Assembly (NCBI RefSeq): GCF_022809115.1
Contig: NZ_JALGBH010000001.1
Location: 372,001 to 436,000 of the forward strand
Direction of reading: 5' to 3'
DNA: 64,000 nucleotides
Source of the DNA: Pedobacter montanisoli
Lineage (GTDB): Bacteria; Bacteroidota; Bacteroidia; Sphingobacteriales; Sphingobacteriaceae
The position numbers and the translations under genes were made by a program. The notes beneath the pieces are model-generated. The model was not told the origin of the DNA and made no database searches. It saw nothing but the letters and a program-made list of their open reading frames with translations. This document shows positions 24,587 to 34,150 of this stretch, piece after piece; position 1 is the first letter of the stretch, and every line of letters starts with the position of its first letter.

Positions 24587-24678
24587 TTCTAACAGTTGCA
24601 AATTACACATTTTGTGGTTTCTTAACCGTCAGACTGCAATTTTAACTACTGTATTTACATTTCTTTTACGAAAACCTA

Positions 24679-25038
24679 TTAATCTATAAGTTCTTTGATC
24701 GTGGCATGTATCTCATCCAGATCAAAAGGTTTACTGATATAAGCATCAGGACTGGCATCTTCACTCATCTTTTTACCTTTTATATTTGCCGACATTACAA
24801 TTACCGGAATATGTTTGGTAAACTCGTCATTTTTAAGGTCTCTGCAGATATCTATTCCATTTCCGTCGGGCAGCATTACATCTAAAATAAACAAGTGGGG
24901 AATAGAGTCTCTAAGCTGTTCTTTTAATTGGGCAAAACTTGATGATATCTGTACTTCATAATTCTGATCGCTTAACAGGTATTCGATAATGTAAGCAATG
25001 TCGTGATCGTCTTCTAAAATATGGATGCGCTTTTTCAT
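24679..25038 (-). CDS. Single-domain response regulator (CheY-like)
   Basis: 119 aa from ATG 25038 (the frame extends upstream to 25089, but Met-Lys-Lys-Arg-Ile-His-Ile fits the receiver start). All phosphorylation residues are present: Asp10 and Asp11, phospho-acceptor Asp53 in 'FILDVMLPDGNG', Ser83, Lys103 in 'AYISKPFDLDE'. No output domain. The partner kinase is not in this window. Situated 51 bp downstream of the MFS gene; co-transcription possible. Confidence 0.9.
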   Translation of the reverse strand: MKKRIHILEDDHDIAYIIEYLLSDQNYEVQISSSFAQLKEQLRDSIPHLFILDVMLPDGNGIDICRDLKNDEFTKHIPVIVMSANIKGKKMSEDASPDAYISKPFDLDEIHATIKELID

Positions 25039-25089
25039 GTAGTGATGTATTTTTATTATTGGTCTAAATATACATAATAGATTAATCAT

Positions 25090-26295
25090 CTAAAACTCCG
25101 AATTATTTCTGAGCAGGCTAAATGCGTAAGCGCAGCCTAATAATAAAACAGTAATACCTGCCCAAAGTACGTTATATCCAAACTTTTCGGCAATATAAAA
25201 GCCGCTTGAAGGGCCTACCACCTGGGCAACAGACCAACTTAAGGTATAACCTCCGGCATACAAACCTCTGTTATTGTCATTACTCCTGTTTACCACAAAC
25301 TTATTAAAGAAGGGAAGTGAAAGCATTTCGCCGCAGGTAAAAAGAATAATACTAAGAATGGCCAAAACTAAAGGTGCAAACTTGGGCAACATCAGTACTG
25401 CAAATGAAAGACCTACTACCATTACTCCCATTACTATAAAATAGATAGAAGATCGCTTATGCTCAATCTTACTGATCATGACCATTTCTAAAATTGCAAT
25501 GATAATTCCATTCAGCCCCAATACAAAGCCAATCAGCGCTTCATCTAAGTGCCATACATCTTTATAAAATACCGGTACTACCCTAAACATTAGGAAGAAA
25601 CAGGTGGTAAATAAAGTAGAAAGAATCAGAAATTTAATAAACAGGATATCTTGCCATGGTTTTCTGATTTCAGCAGTCACTTTCTCTTTGGCATGCTTTA
25701 AACCGGTTTTTATAGCAGGAAGCACCAGATATATAGCAATGGCCACCAATATGCTAATGGTACCATCTACAAAGAAAAGCAATTTATAATTTATGGATGC
25801 TAAAATCCCTCCCATACTTACACCAAATGCCCAACCTATATTGGTGGCCAGACGGTTTAACGAATACGATCGGGTTTCGGTTCCTTTGGCAGCATAAGAA
25901 GCAATAGCTGCATAATTTGCAGGCCTGAAAGCTTCTGAAAAAAAGCTGATTACCAATGCCAGCATGCAAAGGGTATTAAAGTCCTTCATAAATGCAAATA
26001 CCAGAAAAAATGAACCACCTACCAAAGAGGCGATGATTTGCACGGGTCTAAAACCAAAAACATCGGTAAGTTTACCCCCTGCCGCAGCGCCGGCAATAGC
26101 ACCAAAGCCAAACAGCGAAATAATAATGCCCGCATCTGATTCTGGTCTGTGCAATGCTTGGGTGACATACAATCCCATAAAAGGTACGGCCATAAATCCG
26201 CAACGGTTAATTAAAATTACCACACTTAAAATCCAGGTTTGTCTGCTCAAACCCGAAAAAGATGTTTTATAGGCATTTATGATTTTTGCAAGCAT
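25090..26295 (-). CDS. MFS transporter
   Basis: 401 aa with about 12 hydrophobic segments, typical of the major facilitator superfamily. Cytoplasmic loop 2-3 motif 'GGKLTDVFGFRPVQII' matches the MFS signature GxLaDrxGrr. The central loop carries a Lys-rich stretch ('KTGLKHAKEKVTAEIRKPW'). Resembles multidrug or sugar efflux MFS pumps (MdtH-like), but no substrate can be assigned. Divergent from the DUF2130 gene. Confidence 0.9.
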   Translation of the reverse strand: MLAKIINAYKTSFSGLSRQTWILSVVILINRCGFMAVPFMGLYVTQALHRPESDAGIIISLFGFGAIAGAAAGGKLTDVFGFRPVQIIASLVGGSFFLVFAFMKDFNTLCMLALVISFFSEAFRPANYAAIASYAAKGTETRSYSLNRLATNIGWAFGVSMGGILASINYKLLFFVDGTISILVAIAIYLVLPAIKTGLKHAKEKVTAEIRKPWQDILFIKFLILSTLFTTCFFLMFRVVPVFYKDVWHLDEALIGFVLGLNGIIIAILEMVMISKIEHKRSSIYFIVMGVMVVGLSFAVLMLPKFAPLVLAILSIILFTCGEMLSLPFFNKFVVNRSNDNNRGLYAGGYTLSWSVAQVVGPSSGFYIAEKFGYNVLWAGITVLLLGCAYAFSLLRNNSEF

Positions 26296-26346
26296 ATGAT
26301 GAAAATGAATGCCAAAATTAACTATTCAATCATGAAATCTATTCTG

Positions 26347-26354
26347 TATTTTTG
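26347..26354 (+). promoter_or_regulatory. -7 promoter box of the DUF2130 gene
   Basis: TATTTTTG, perfect TAnnTTTG, 27 bp before the ATG at 26382. No clear -33 box. Confidence 0.5.
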
Positions 26355-26381
26355 ATATTCAGTTTTCCCCGATAAATTATT

Positions 26382-27632
26382 ATGTCAACAGAAATCAAAT
26401 GTCCTAATTGTAATCATACGTTCCCTATTGAGGAGGTAATGGCCGAAGAGTATAAAAAAGACCTGAGAGAAAAGATGCAGCTTTTTACCAAGCAAAAGGA
26501 AGAAGAATACAAGAAAAAAACAGAAGCATTTGAGAACCAGAGAAAAGAACTGGAGCTTGCTTTTGAGCAACGTTTGATCCAGGAAAAAAATGTAGCGCAA
26601 ACCACTGTTGCAGAGAGCATAAGAAAATCGGTTACTGCCGATTTCGAAAATAAACTCAAAGTTCTGGACGAAGCCAATAAAGAGAATGAAGAAAAGCTTA
26701 AAATTGCCCGTCAGAAAGAATTAGAATACCTGCAAAAAGAGAACGCCATTAAACGTCGTGAAGAAGAACTGGAACTTTCTATACAAAAGAAACTGGTAGA
26801 AGAGCGTGAAAAAATGGCGGTTGATATCAGGAATATCGAAAACCAGCGCTTACAACAGATAGAATTAGAATTTAAACTCAAACTTGCCGAAAAAGAAAAA
26901 CAACTCGAGGACCAAAAAAAACTGGCCGAAGAAATGAAGCGCAAAGCCGAACAAGGTTCAATGCAGTTACAGGGCGAAATACAGGAATTGATTCTTGAAG
27001 AACTACTTAGAATAGCTTTCCCTTTTGATCTGATAGAAGAAGTAGGTAAAGGCGTACGTGGTGCAGATTGTGTACATAAGATCAGAAACCAGTTTGGACA
27101 AGAATGTGGTTCTATTATTTACGAAAGTAAGCGTACCAAAGATTTCTCTATGGAATGGATAGAGAAACTAAAAAAAGATATGCGTAGTATGAACGTTGAC
27201 GTAGCACTTATTGTTACCCAGACCTATCCTAAAGGAATGAGCAGTTTTGGTGAGAAAGATGGTGTATGGATCTGTTCTTTTGATGAAGTTAAAGCCGTTG
27301 CCCATATTTTAAGAGATGGCATCATTAAGTTATTCAATGCTTCAAAATCTCAGGAAAACAAAGGCGACAAGATGCATATGCTCTATGATTACCTAACCAG
27401 CAATGAGTTTAACGAGCAATGGAAAGCCATAAGAGAAGGCTTTATGAGCATGAAACTTTCTATACAACGCGAGCGCGATGCGATGGAGAAACTATGGAAA
27501 TCGAGGGAGAAACAATTAGAGAAGGTACTCTTAAACGCAGCACATATCAGAGGTTCTATTGAAGGCATCTCTGGAAGTGACAATATTCAACTTAGTTTAG
27601 GTGAAGATGATGAAGATCTTCTTTTAGGTTAA
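26382..27632 (+). CDS. DUF2130 domain-containing protein (coiled coil + nuclease-like domain)
   Basis: 416 aa. The start has a short CxxC knuckle ('IKCPNCNHTF'). Residues about 20-200 are a long charged coiled coil (runs of Glu, Lys, Arg). Residues about 200-325 are the DUF2130 core: 'IAFPFDLIEEVGKGVRGADCVHKIRNQFGQECGSIIYESKRTKDFSMEWIEKLKKDM'; the D...ESK pattern resembles a PD-(D/E)XK restriction-type nuclease active site. A second helical part follows and the tail is acidic ('GEDDEDLLLG'). The combination with a long coiled coil recalls RmuC-type proteins. Function unknown; a DNA-handling role is inference. No restriction-modification partner is nearby. Confidence 0.88.
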   Translation: MSTEIKCPNCNHTFPIEEVMAEEYKKDLREKMQLFTKQKEEEYKKKTEAFENQRKELELAFEQRLIQEKNVAQTTVAESIRKSVTADFENKLKVLDEANKENEEKLKIARQKELEYLQKENAIKRREEELELSIQKKLVEEREKMAVDIRNIENQRLQQIELEFKLKLAEKEKQLEDQKKLAEEMKRKAEQGSMQLQGEIQELILEELLRIAFPFDLIEEVGKGVRGADCVHKIRNQFGQECGSIIYESKRTKDFSMEWIEKLKKDMRSMNVDVALIVTQTYPKGMSSFGEKDGVWICSFDEVKAVAHILRDGIIKLFNASKSQENKGDKMHMLYDYLTSNEFNEQWKAIREGFMSMKLSIQRERDAMEKLWKSREKQLEKVLLNAAHIRGSIEGISGSDNIQLSLGEDDEDLLLG

Positions 27633-27772
27633 TTACTTAATCATTGGCAAAAGCTATATGAAAAAACTTAACCTCTTTCAAAAACTCATTGTAGGATATT
27701 AAAATAGGAATCATCATTTTAAAACATTTAGGCATATAATAAGTTTATTGATTAAAACTAAATCTCAATACA

Positions 27773-28243
27773 ATGAAAACAAGAACTTTAATTTTATTAA
27801 CAGCTGCATTACCTTTTATGTTCAGCTGCCAGCAAAGCAGCAATGGAGACAAAGCCGCCAGCAAAAAAACCGTATTGGATACCGTTAAACAATGCTACAC
27901 TGCGGGTTACGAAAAAGACAGTGCTTTTTTAAAACTTAAAATTACCAATACAGTTAACGTATTGGGCGATTTAACCATAAACTATGAGAACAAACCTGCC
28001 AATGTAGGTACGGTACAAGGTAAATTTAAAGGCGATACTTTATACGTAGATTACACTTATAAAATAGGCGAAAACGACAAAAACACTTATGCTAATCCAT
28101 TAGCATTCTTAAAAAAAGATGGTAAGTTAGTTATGGGCGTAGGTCAGATAGAAACGGCTTATGGTCGCTCTTATTTTGTAAAGGATAAACCGATTAATTT
28201 TGAAAGAGGTAAATTCACTTTCGAAGAAAAACCTTGTAAATAA
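27773..28243 (+). CDS. Hypothetical lipoprotein
   Basis: 156 aa with signal MKTRTLILLTAALPFMFSC (lipobox FSC, Cys19). The mature part has a Ser/Lys-rich linker and then a beta-rich domain with 'VLGDLTINYENKPANVGTVQGKFKGDTLYVDYTYKI'. Two later cysteines ('KQCYT', 'EKPCK') could pair. No known family recognised. Single gene ending in a strong shared terminator. Confidence 0.8.
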   Translation: MKTRTLILLTAALPFMFSCQQSSNGDKAASKKTVLDTVKQCYTAGYEKDSAFLKLKITNTVNVLGDLTINYENKPANVGTVQGKFKGDTLYVDYTYKIGENDKNTYANPLAFLKKDGKLVMGVGQIETAYGRSYFVKDKPINFERGKFTFEEKPCK

Positions 28244-28251
28244 TTAAAAAC

Positions 28252-28283
28252 AAAAGCCCCGTGAGTTAACTCACGGGGCTTTT
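28252..28283. terminator. Perfect 32-bp palindromic bidirectional terminator
   Basis: Arms of 16 bp, AAAAGCCCCGTGAGTT and AACTCACGGGGCTTTT, with no unpaired centre in the DNA. It serves both the lipoprotein gene and the convergent OmpA gene. Confidence 0.95.
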
Positions 28284-28303
28284 TCATAGGTATTATATTA
28301 TGC

Positions 28304-29623
28304 TTAGTAAAGTGTAAATTCTACCCTTCTGTTTTGCTGACGACCTGCTGCAGTTTTATTTGTTGCAATTGGTTGATCAGGACCATATCCTGTAGCTTCG
28401 ATACGTGAAGCATTTGCGCCTCTTGAAACTAAGTAAGATTTTACAGATTCTGCTCTTTCTTTAGATAAACGCATATTCAATTCTCTTGAACCAGTATTAT
28501 CTGTGTGACCTGCTAATTTTAGGCTAAAGTTTTTCTCTACCAATAAGGCAGCTACTCTGTCTAAAGTTGCATAAGATTTAGATCTGATTGTTGCTTTACC
28601 TAAATCAAACTCTAAGTTGCTGATGGCATCTTTAACTATTTTACGATCTGCTTCTGTAACAATAACTTTTTCAGTTACTTGTGGGGCAGGAAGTTTAATA
28701 GGACAACCAGAGCCATCTACTACTGTACCAGCAGGAGTTCCAGGACATTTATCAAATTTATCAGGTACCCCATCACCATCACTATCTTTAGATAAATCAT
28801 TTATATCAGAGCGTAATTTCGCATTTTCGGCTTTTTGTGCATCAAGATCAGATCTAAGTGAATTAGCTGTGTTTTTTGCATCTAAAGCTTCCTGATAAGT
28901 GGCAGCAACCGGACTATAGAAAGCCAATTGTTTACCCTTACCCAATGCAAACTCTAAACCTGCATAAGCATAGTTATACTTATCATTGTTGTTGTTAGCA
29001 TATACACCGTCAAAGTTATCGGCATCCACAAAGTTAATGGTCCAGCCTAAGTCAAAGTTCACACCTTCTGATAAACGGAATTTAGCGCCAACACCTACAG
29101 GAACTACGAATTTGTTAACAGCTGCATTTGTGGTTTGAACCCCAGATCCTGTAGCAGTAGTGGTAGTTTCAAAATTAACTAGACCCGCACCTGCACTTGC
29201 ATAAAGTTGTGCATTGTTCTGTTGTTTGAACATACTCCAGTTAACTAAGTTTAAGGCACCACTTAAGGTTGCCGAATACCTAAGATCTGTTGAATAAGCA
29301 CTAGCCGGACTACCGGTAATTACAGCACCACTGTTAAATGGCTCAGAGTTATCTCCTTTTACTTTTCCTCTTACTCCGTCTAAACGCAATGAGAATGATG
29401 GTGTAAGTTGATTTTTAATATACAAACCATAACCAAAGCTTGATTTCCAGTTTGAAAAATCATTTTTACCGCCTAGTGGAGAAACACCTGTTAATGCACC
29501 GGCATTTACACCTATAGACCATGTTTTAAATTGAGGCTTCGGATTTTCCTGCGCCTGGGCAATGCCTCCAATGAATATACCAGTTAGAGCAACTGATAAT
29601 GTTTTTAGATAATGTAATTTCAT
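28304..29623 (-). CDS. OmpA family outer-membrane protein
   Basis: 439 aa. Signal peptide, then an N-terminal beta-barrel (about residues 30-240, 'KNQLTPSFSLRLDGVRGKVKGD', 'FALGKGKQLAFYSP'). A short helical linker with 'SLRSDLDAQKAENAKLRSDIN' follows, then a calcium-binding thrombospondin type-3-like repeat ('DSDGDGVPDKFDKCPGTPAGT') and the C-terminal OmpA peptidoglycan-binding domain ('LAGHTDNTGSRELNMRLSKERAESVKSYLVSRGA', 'NRRVEFTLY'). Anchors the outer membrane to peptidoglycan. Confidence 0.95.
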   Translation of the reverse strand: MKLHYLKTLSVALTGIFIGGIAQAQENPKPQFKTWSIGVNAGALTGVSPLGGKNDFSNWKSSFGYGLYIKNQLTPSFSLRLDGVRGKVKGDNSEPFNSGAVITGSPASAYSTDLRYSATLSGALNLVNWSMFKQQNNAQLYASAGAGLVNFETTTTATGSGVQTTNAAVNKFVVPVGVGAKFRLSEGVNFDLGWTINFVDADNFDGVYANNNNDKYNYAYAGLEFALGKGKQLAFYSPVAATYQEALDAKNTANSLRSDLDAQKAENAKLRSDINDLSKDSDGDGVPDKFDKCPGTPAGTVVDGSGCPIKLPAPQVTEKVIVTEADRKIVKDAISNLEFDLGKATIRSKSYATLDRVAALLVEKNFSLKLAGHTDNTGSRELNMRLSKERAESVKSYLVSRGANASRIEATGYGPDQPIATNKTAAGRQQNRRVEFTLY

Positions 29624-29836
29624 AACGTTAGATTTAAAATCGTTTTACTTCCAATAGCTGGCAATAGATGTACCAAGCATTTTCAAAAAGCACACAATAA
29701 ACTAAAAATCAACACCTTACAAATAATAACTTTATTGTTACAGAACAGATAATTTGTATATTTTTCTATACACAACGAGGCTTTAGAATCATTGATCCTC
29801 TGAAAAAATCCGCAAATCTTTATTATCCTTAAACAG

Positions 29837-29863
29837 AAAAGCAGGAAATAATTTCCTGCTTTT
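29837..29863 (-). terminator. Terminator of the gamma-glutamyltransferase gene
   Basis: 12-bp stem AAAAGCAGGAAA / TTTCCTGCTTTT with a 3-nt loop, about 30 bp after the stop at 29894. The A-run gives a T-tail on the minus strand. Confidence 0.85.
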
Positions 29864-29893
29864 TCATTGATAATATTTTAAAGAATTACAATT

Positions 29894-31615
29894 TTACCAA
29901 CCTCCTGCAACGTCATCTCCTCTTGGATCTGCTCCGGTTTGCAAAGTACCGTCAGGTTTAACCAAAATAGCATCTACTCTTCCAATAGCTGCTCTTTTAA
30001 AGAAGGTGTATCCTTTGGCTTCAAGTCGTTTGATTTGTTCTTCGCTTAAAGCACCCTGCTCATAATCTATTCTGTCTGGTAACCACTGGTGATGCGTTTT
30101 TTTAGCATTCACTGCTTCCTGCATATCCATACCAAAATCCAGAACATTTACAATGGTTTGAAAAACAGAAGTAATAATAGTTGAACCTCCCGGTGTACCT
30201 ACCACCATAAATAATTTACCGTCTTTTTCTACAATAGAAGGAGTCATAGAGCTTAGCATACGCTTATGAGGAGCAATAGCGTTTGCCGCACCACCCACCA
30301 AGCCAAATAAATTAGGACTTCCCGGTTTTACCGAAAAATCATCCATTTCGTTATTCAATAAAAAGCCTGCACCTTTTACCACTACCAATGAACCATATGA
30401 ACCGTTAATGGTTGTTGTGATTGAAATAGCATTGCCTTCTGCATCTACAATTGAAAAATGTGTAGTTTCATCTTTCTCCTTCACATTAAAATCGCCGGCT
30501 TTAATAGCAGAACTTGGCGTAGCTTGGTTGAAAGAAAAATTAGCCATTCTAGATACATTGTAATCTTTAGCCAGCAGCTCTTTTTGAGGTACCTTCCAGA
30601 AATCAGGATCACCCAAATGTTCAGCTCTGTCAGCATATACGCGTCTTTCGGCTTCTGTAACTACCTGAATGGTTGAGTCTGATAAAAAACCATATTGTTT
30701 TAAAGGATAAGGCTCTACAGATTGCAAGAGTTGAATTAAAGCAATGCCACCACTTGATGTAGGCGGCATGGTAATAACTTTATATCCTCTATAAGAACCT
30801 GTAACTGGTTTTCTCCATACTGCTTTGTAATTTTTAAGATCAGCCTTGGTAATAATACCTCCGCCACGTTGCATTTCTTCTGCAATATAATCGGCAACAG
30901 GCCCTTCGTAAAACCCTTTAAATCCTCTTTCTCTGATCAGTTTTAAAGTATTGGCCAGCTCTGCCTGTATTAAAAGATCTCCCTTTTTCCAGGTATCTTC
31001 TTTAACTAAGGCAGTCCCCAGTGGGTTATGTTGTTGGAAACGTTCTTTGTGCCTGTTAAACTCTCCGGCTTGTTGTTCGGTAATCTGAAAACCATCTTTA
31101 GCCAATTTTTCTGCCGGCTCTACCAAATCAGCCCATTTTAGCTTACCATATTTTTTATGTAGCTCTACCATACCCGCAACTGACCCTGGTACACCTGATG
31201 CCAAATGGCCATATAAACTCTTATCTGTGATCGGGTTTCCCTTATCATCAAGATACATATCTCTAAACGCTGCTGCAGGAGCTTTTTCTCTAAAGTCTAA
31301 ACTGTTAATCTCTCCTTTACTTGAGCGATAAACCGCAAAACCGCCCCCACCAATATTTCCTGCATTAGGATAAGCTACCGCTAAAGCAAATTGTACCGCA
31401 ACTGCAGCATCTACGGCATTTCCTCCTTTTCTTAAGATCTCAACACCTACTCTGGTTGCTTCTGGGTGAGCACTTACCACAGCTCCTTTTTTAAACTCTT
31501 GGGCCTTAGGGGTTCCTTGGGCTTTTACGCCATAAAAACCACTCAATAAAATAAATAATGTTAAAAATCCTTTGGTAAATGTAGTTTGTGCTTTACGGAT
31601 GATAGTTTTCTGCAT
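29894..31615 (-). CDS. ggt: Gamma-glutamyltransferase
   Basis: 573 aa, the normal length. Signal peptide ('TLFILLSGFYGVKAQ'). The autoprocessing site is intact: Thr384 in 'DETTHFSIVD', which becomes the N-terminus of the small subunit and the nucleophile. Other motifs: 'GGNAVDAAVAVQFALAVAYPNAGNIGGGGFAVYR', 'DDFSVKPGSPNLFGLVGG' (substrate lid), 'SSMTPSIV', 'VGTPGGSTIITSV'. Cleaves glutathione and gamma-glutamyl peptides in the periplasm. Its first 23 bp overlap the end of the upstream acyl-CoA synthetase gene, so translation is coupled. Confidence 0.96.
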   Translation of the reverse strand: MQKTIIRKAQTTFTKGFLTLFILLSGFYGVKAQGTPKAQEFKKGAVVSAHPEATRVGVEILRKGGNAVDAAVAVQFALAVAYPNAGNIGGGGFAVYRSSKGEINSLDFREKAPAAAFRDMYLDDKGNPITDKSLYGHLASGVPGSVAGMVELHKKYGKLKWADLVEPAEKLAKDGFQITEQQAGEFNRHKERFQQHNPLGTALVKEDTWKKGDLLIQAELANTLKLIRERGFKGFYEGPVADYIAEEMQRGGGIITKADLKNYKAVWRKPVTGSYRGYKVITMPPTSSGGIALIQLLQSVEPYPLKQYGFLSDSTIQVVTEAERRVYADRAEHLGDPDFWKVPQKELLAKDYNVSRMANFSFNQATPSSAIKAGDFNVKEKDETTHFSIVDAEGNAISITTTINGSYGSLVVVKGAGFLLNNEMDDFSVKPGSPNLFGLVGGAANAIAPHKRMLSSMTPSIVEKDGKLFMVVGTPGGSTIITSVFQTIVNVLDFGMDMQEAVNAKKTHHQWLPDRIDYEQGALSEEQIKRLEAKGYTFFKRAAIGRVDAILVKPDGTLQTGADPRGDDVAGGW

Positions 31616-33362
31616 CTTTATAAATTTTCTCTATGATATCTTTATTTTTTTCAAGTATTACTTTACGTTTTAAACTCAATTTAGGGGTAAGCTCTCCGCC
31701 ATCTATACTCCATTCTTTATCTAAAAGAGCAAATCTTTTCACTTGCTCCCATCGGCCAAAGTCTTTGTTTGCCACTTCTATAAGTCGGTTAAACTTATCC
31801 AGTACCTGCTCATTTTTGAGCATTTCCTGATGAGTGGTATAACTTATTCCTTTTACAGCACACCAGTTTTTCAGGGCTTCAAAATTAGGTACAATTAAAG
31901 CCGAAGGAAATTTACGGTTCTCGCCCAACACCATTACCTGCTCTATAAGAGGTGTTTCCTTAATCTTATTCTCCAGCATTTGAGGAGCTACATATTTACC
32001 TCCAGCGGTTTTAAATATCTCTTTTTTCCTATCGGTAATCTTCAGATAACCGTCTATCAGCTCACCAATATCACCGGTATGAAACCATCCCTCCTGATCT
32101 ATACTCTCTGCGGTAAGATCTTCACGGTTGTAATAACCTTTCATTACATTATGCCCGCGGGTTAAAATTTCTCCGTCTTCAGCTATTTTAACTTCAACTC
32201 CTTTAATCGGCCTGCCCACCGTTCCAAACATAATGGCATCGAAGTTATTTACACATATCACAGGTGAAGTTTCTGTTAAACCATACCCTTCAAATACCGG
32301 TAATCCTGCTGCCCAGAATATCCTAGCCAGTCTGGGATTTAATGCTGCACCACCCGATATAATTACCTTAATCTCTCCACCCAGCGCTTCTTGCCATTTC
32401 TTAAAAACTAATTTACGAGCTATAGCTAATTTAACGTTATACCACCATGTATTTGTTACATCATAGCGTTCTGCTAATGCTACAGACCAAAAAAATATGG
32501 CTCTTTTAATACCGGTTAATTCTTTACCTTTTTCCATGATCTTATCATAGACCTTTTCAAGTAATCTTGGTACTGTAGAAAAACCATTGGGCTTTACAGA
32601 TTGAATGTCGGCTACAATGGTATCCATACTTTCTGCATAATAAATAGAAAGACCCAAATAGGCGTATAGATAGGATATCATTCTTTCAAAAATGTGAGAA
32701 AGCGGTAAAAAGCTTAAAGTCTTTTTAATATCCGGAGGCAACAGAATTGCGGAGTTCTTAAAGTTCTGTACCAGATTATCGTGGGTTAACATTACGCCTT
32801 TAGGTGTGCCCGTTGTACCCGAGGTATAAATAATGGTTAAAACATCTTCTGCATTAACCTGCTCTCTATACATTTCAAGATCAATATGATCAGCCTCTTT
32901 TCCCTGTGCAATCAGTTCATTCCAGTTAACGGCTCCTTCAACCTCATTTAAAGTATATATTTTAACAGAATGTTCTACTGTTGCGCAAACATTTTGCATT
33001 TTACGGTAAAGCGTTTCATCACCAACAAATACAATTTCTATCTGTGCGTTTTCAATAATGAACTTTATATCATGCTCTGCCAGCGTTGGGTATAAAGGAA
33101 TTTGATAGGCCCCCAACTGCATAATGGCATAATCGCAGATATTCCATTCAGGCCTGTTAGCAGACATAAGCGCTACCCTCGATCCCTTTTTAATGCCATT
33201 TACAGCCAATCCTTTGCTCAACAGATCGGTAGTCTCGGCAAAAGATTGTGTACTGTATTTATTCCAGCCGCCATTAATTTTACCGCTGATAAATTCGTCT
33301 TTAGGAAAATTCTCAAGATTGTGTTTGATAAGATCAAAAACACGGGTTATAGTAACTGGCAT
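31593..33362 (-). CDS. Long-chain fatty-acid--CoA ligase (AMP-binding)
   Basis: 589 aa. AMP-forming adenylate enzyme with the P-loop-like motif 'YTSGTTGTPKG' (residues 179-189), 'YGLTETSPVI' and 'GWFHTGDIGEL', plus the C-terminal 'DRKKEIFKTAGGKYVAPQ'. It belongs to the FadD15/FAA1-like branch ('FFWSVALAERYD', 'KWQEALGGEIKVIISGGAALNPRL'). Activates fatty acids to acyl-CoA for breakdown or lipid synthesis. Cytoplasmic, first gene of a two-gene unit with ggt (23-bp overlap). Confidence 0.93.
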   Translation of the reverse strand: MPVTITRVFDLIKHNLENFPKDEFISGKINGGWNKYSTQSFAETTDLLSKGLAVNGIKKGSRVALMSANRPEWNICDYAIMQLGAYQIPLYPTLAEHDIKFIIENAQIEIVFVGDETLYRKMQNVCATVEHSVKIYTLNEVEGAVNWNELIAQGKEADHIDLEMYREQVNAEDVLTIIYTSGTTGTPKGVMLTHDNLVQNFKNSAILLPPDIKKTLSFLPLSHIFERMISYLYAYLGLSIYYAESMDTIVADIQSVKPNGFSTVPRLLEKVYDKIMEKGKELTGIKRAIFFWSVALAERYDVTNTWWYNVKLAIARKLVFKKWQEALGGEIKVIISGGAALNPRLARIFWAAGLPVFEGYGLTETSPVICVNNFDAIMFGTVGRPIKGVEVKIAEDGEILTRGHNVMKGYYNREDLTAESIDQEGWFHTGDIGELIDGYLKITDRKKEIFKTAGGKYVAPQMLENKIKETPLIEQVMVLGENRKFPSALIVPNFEALKNWCAVKGISYTTHQEMLKNEQVLDKFNRLIEVANKDFGRWEQVKRFALLDKEWSIDGGELTPKLSLKRKVILEKNKDIIEKIYKDAENYHP

Positions 33363-33602
33363 ATGATTTAGTATTTAGAGCCAAACAAAATTTTAAGTTA
33401 TTGCGTTTATGCTGATACTAATTTAGCAATTTTTTAGCGCAGAATTACTATGCAAGCATAATTTTTTCTTTCTGTTTACTTAAGATTAATCAATAAAAAG
33501 GCACTAATATTTCTGTATTTTAATTTTTTTGTCAAATTTTCACAATATCGGCACAAAACTTGCTAATTGAACTTTAAGTTACATTTTAATTTAATTATGA
33601 TT

Positions 33603-34079
33603 ATGAAAAAAGTATTATTTACTCTTATTACAGCTGCCACATTATTAACCTTAACATCTAAAGATGCGAATGCCCAAGATTACAAAAATGCCATAGGTGG
33701 TAGATTTGGTTCTGCAAACGGTGTGAGTTTCAAAACCAGCTTGAAGAAAAACGCGATGCTGGAGTTGATCGGTAACTTTAGAAGCAACAAAAGTGTTGAG
33801 TATTTTAACTTAACCGGATTATATGAAGTTTACAACCCAATTAATGGTGCTCCAGGTTTAAACTGGTTTTACGGAGGTGGTGCTACGATTGGTTCTGCAA
33901 AAGTAAAAGGCTATAGCGGTGACTTTTATTTATCTGCAAATGGCGTTTTAGGATTGGATTATAAATTTAACGGTGCTCCTATCAATTTGTCATTAGACTG
34001 GATTCCTGCTTTACAATTAACGCCTGATACTGGTTTTTGGGCTGGTGATGTAGGTTTAGGCGTACGTTTCACTTTCTAA
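33603..34079 (+). CDS. Small outer-membrane beta-barrel protein (hypothetical)
   Basis: About 158 aa from ATG 33603 (ATG 33597 gives two more residues; the frame also runs upstream to a TTG at 33567). Signal peptide MKKVLFTLITAATLLTLTSKDANA followed by Q. The mature part has alternating hydrophobic strands ('KNAMLELIGNF', 'LNWFYGGGATIG', 'DFYLSANGVLGLDYKF', 'INLSLDWIPALQL') and ends 'GLGVRFTF' with a terminal Phe, as barrel proteins do. Short eight-strand barrel likely; function unknown. Confidence 0.82.
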   Translation: MKKVLFTLITAATLLTLTSKDANAQDYKNAIGGRFGSANGVSFKTSLKKNAMLELIGNFRSNKSVEYFNLTGLYEVYNPINGAPGLNWFYGGGATIGSAKVKGYSGDFYLSANGVLGLDYKFNGAPINLSLDWIPALQLTPDTGFWAGDVGLGVRFTF

Positions 34080-34093
34080 GAAAAACATATCAT

Positions 34094-34131
34094 AAAAAAA
34101 GCCTTCACAAATGTTTGTGAAGGCTTTTTTT
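34094..34131. terminator. Bidirectional terminator between convergent genes
   Basis: 18-bp stem AAAAAAAGCCTTCACAAA / TTTGTGAAGGCTTTTTTT with a 2-nt loop; T-runs on both strands. Confidence 0.95.
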
Positions 34132-34150
34132 ATTTAAAGAACTTATTATA

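Noticed and set aside
27659..27703. 14-codon frame MKKLNLFQKLIVGY as a leader peptide
   Set aside because: No attenuator-like hairpins or regulated gene after it; too short to support.
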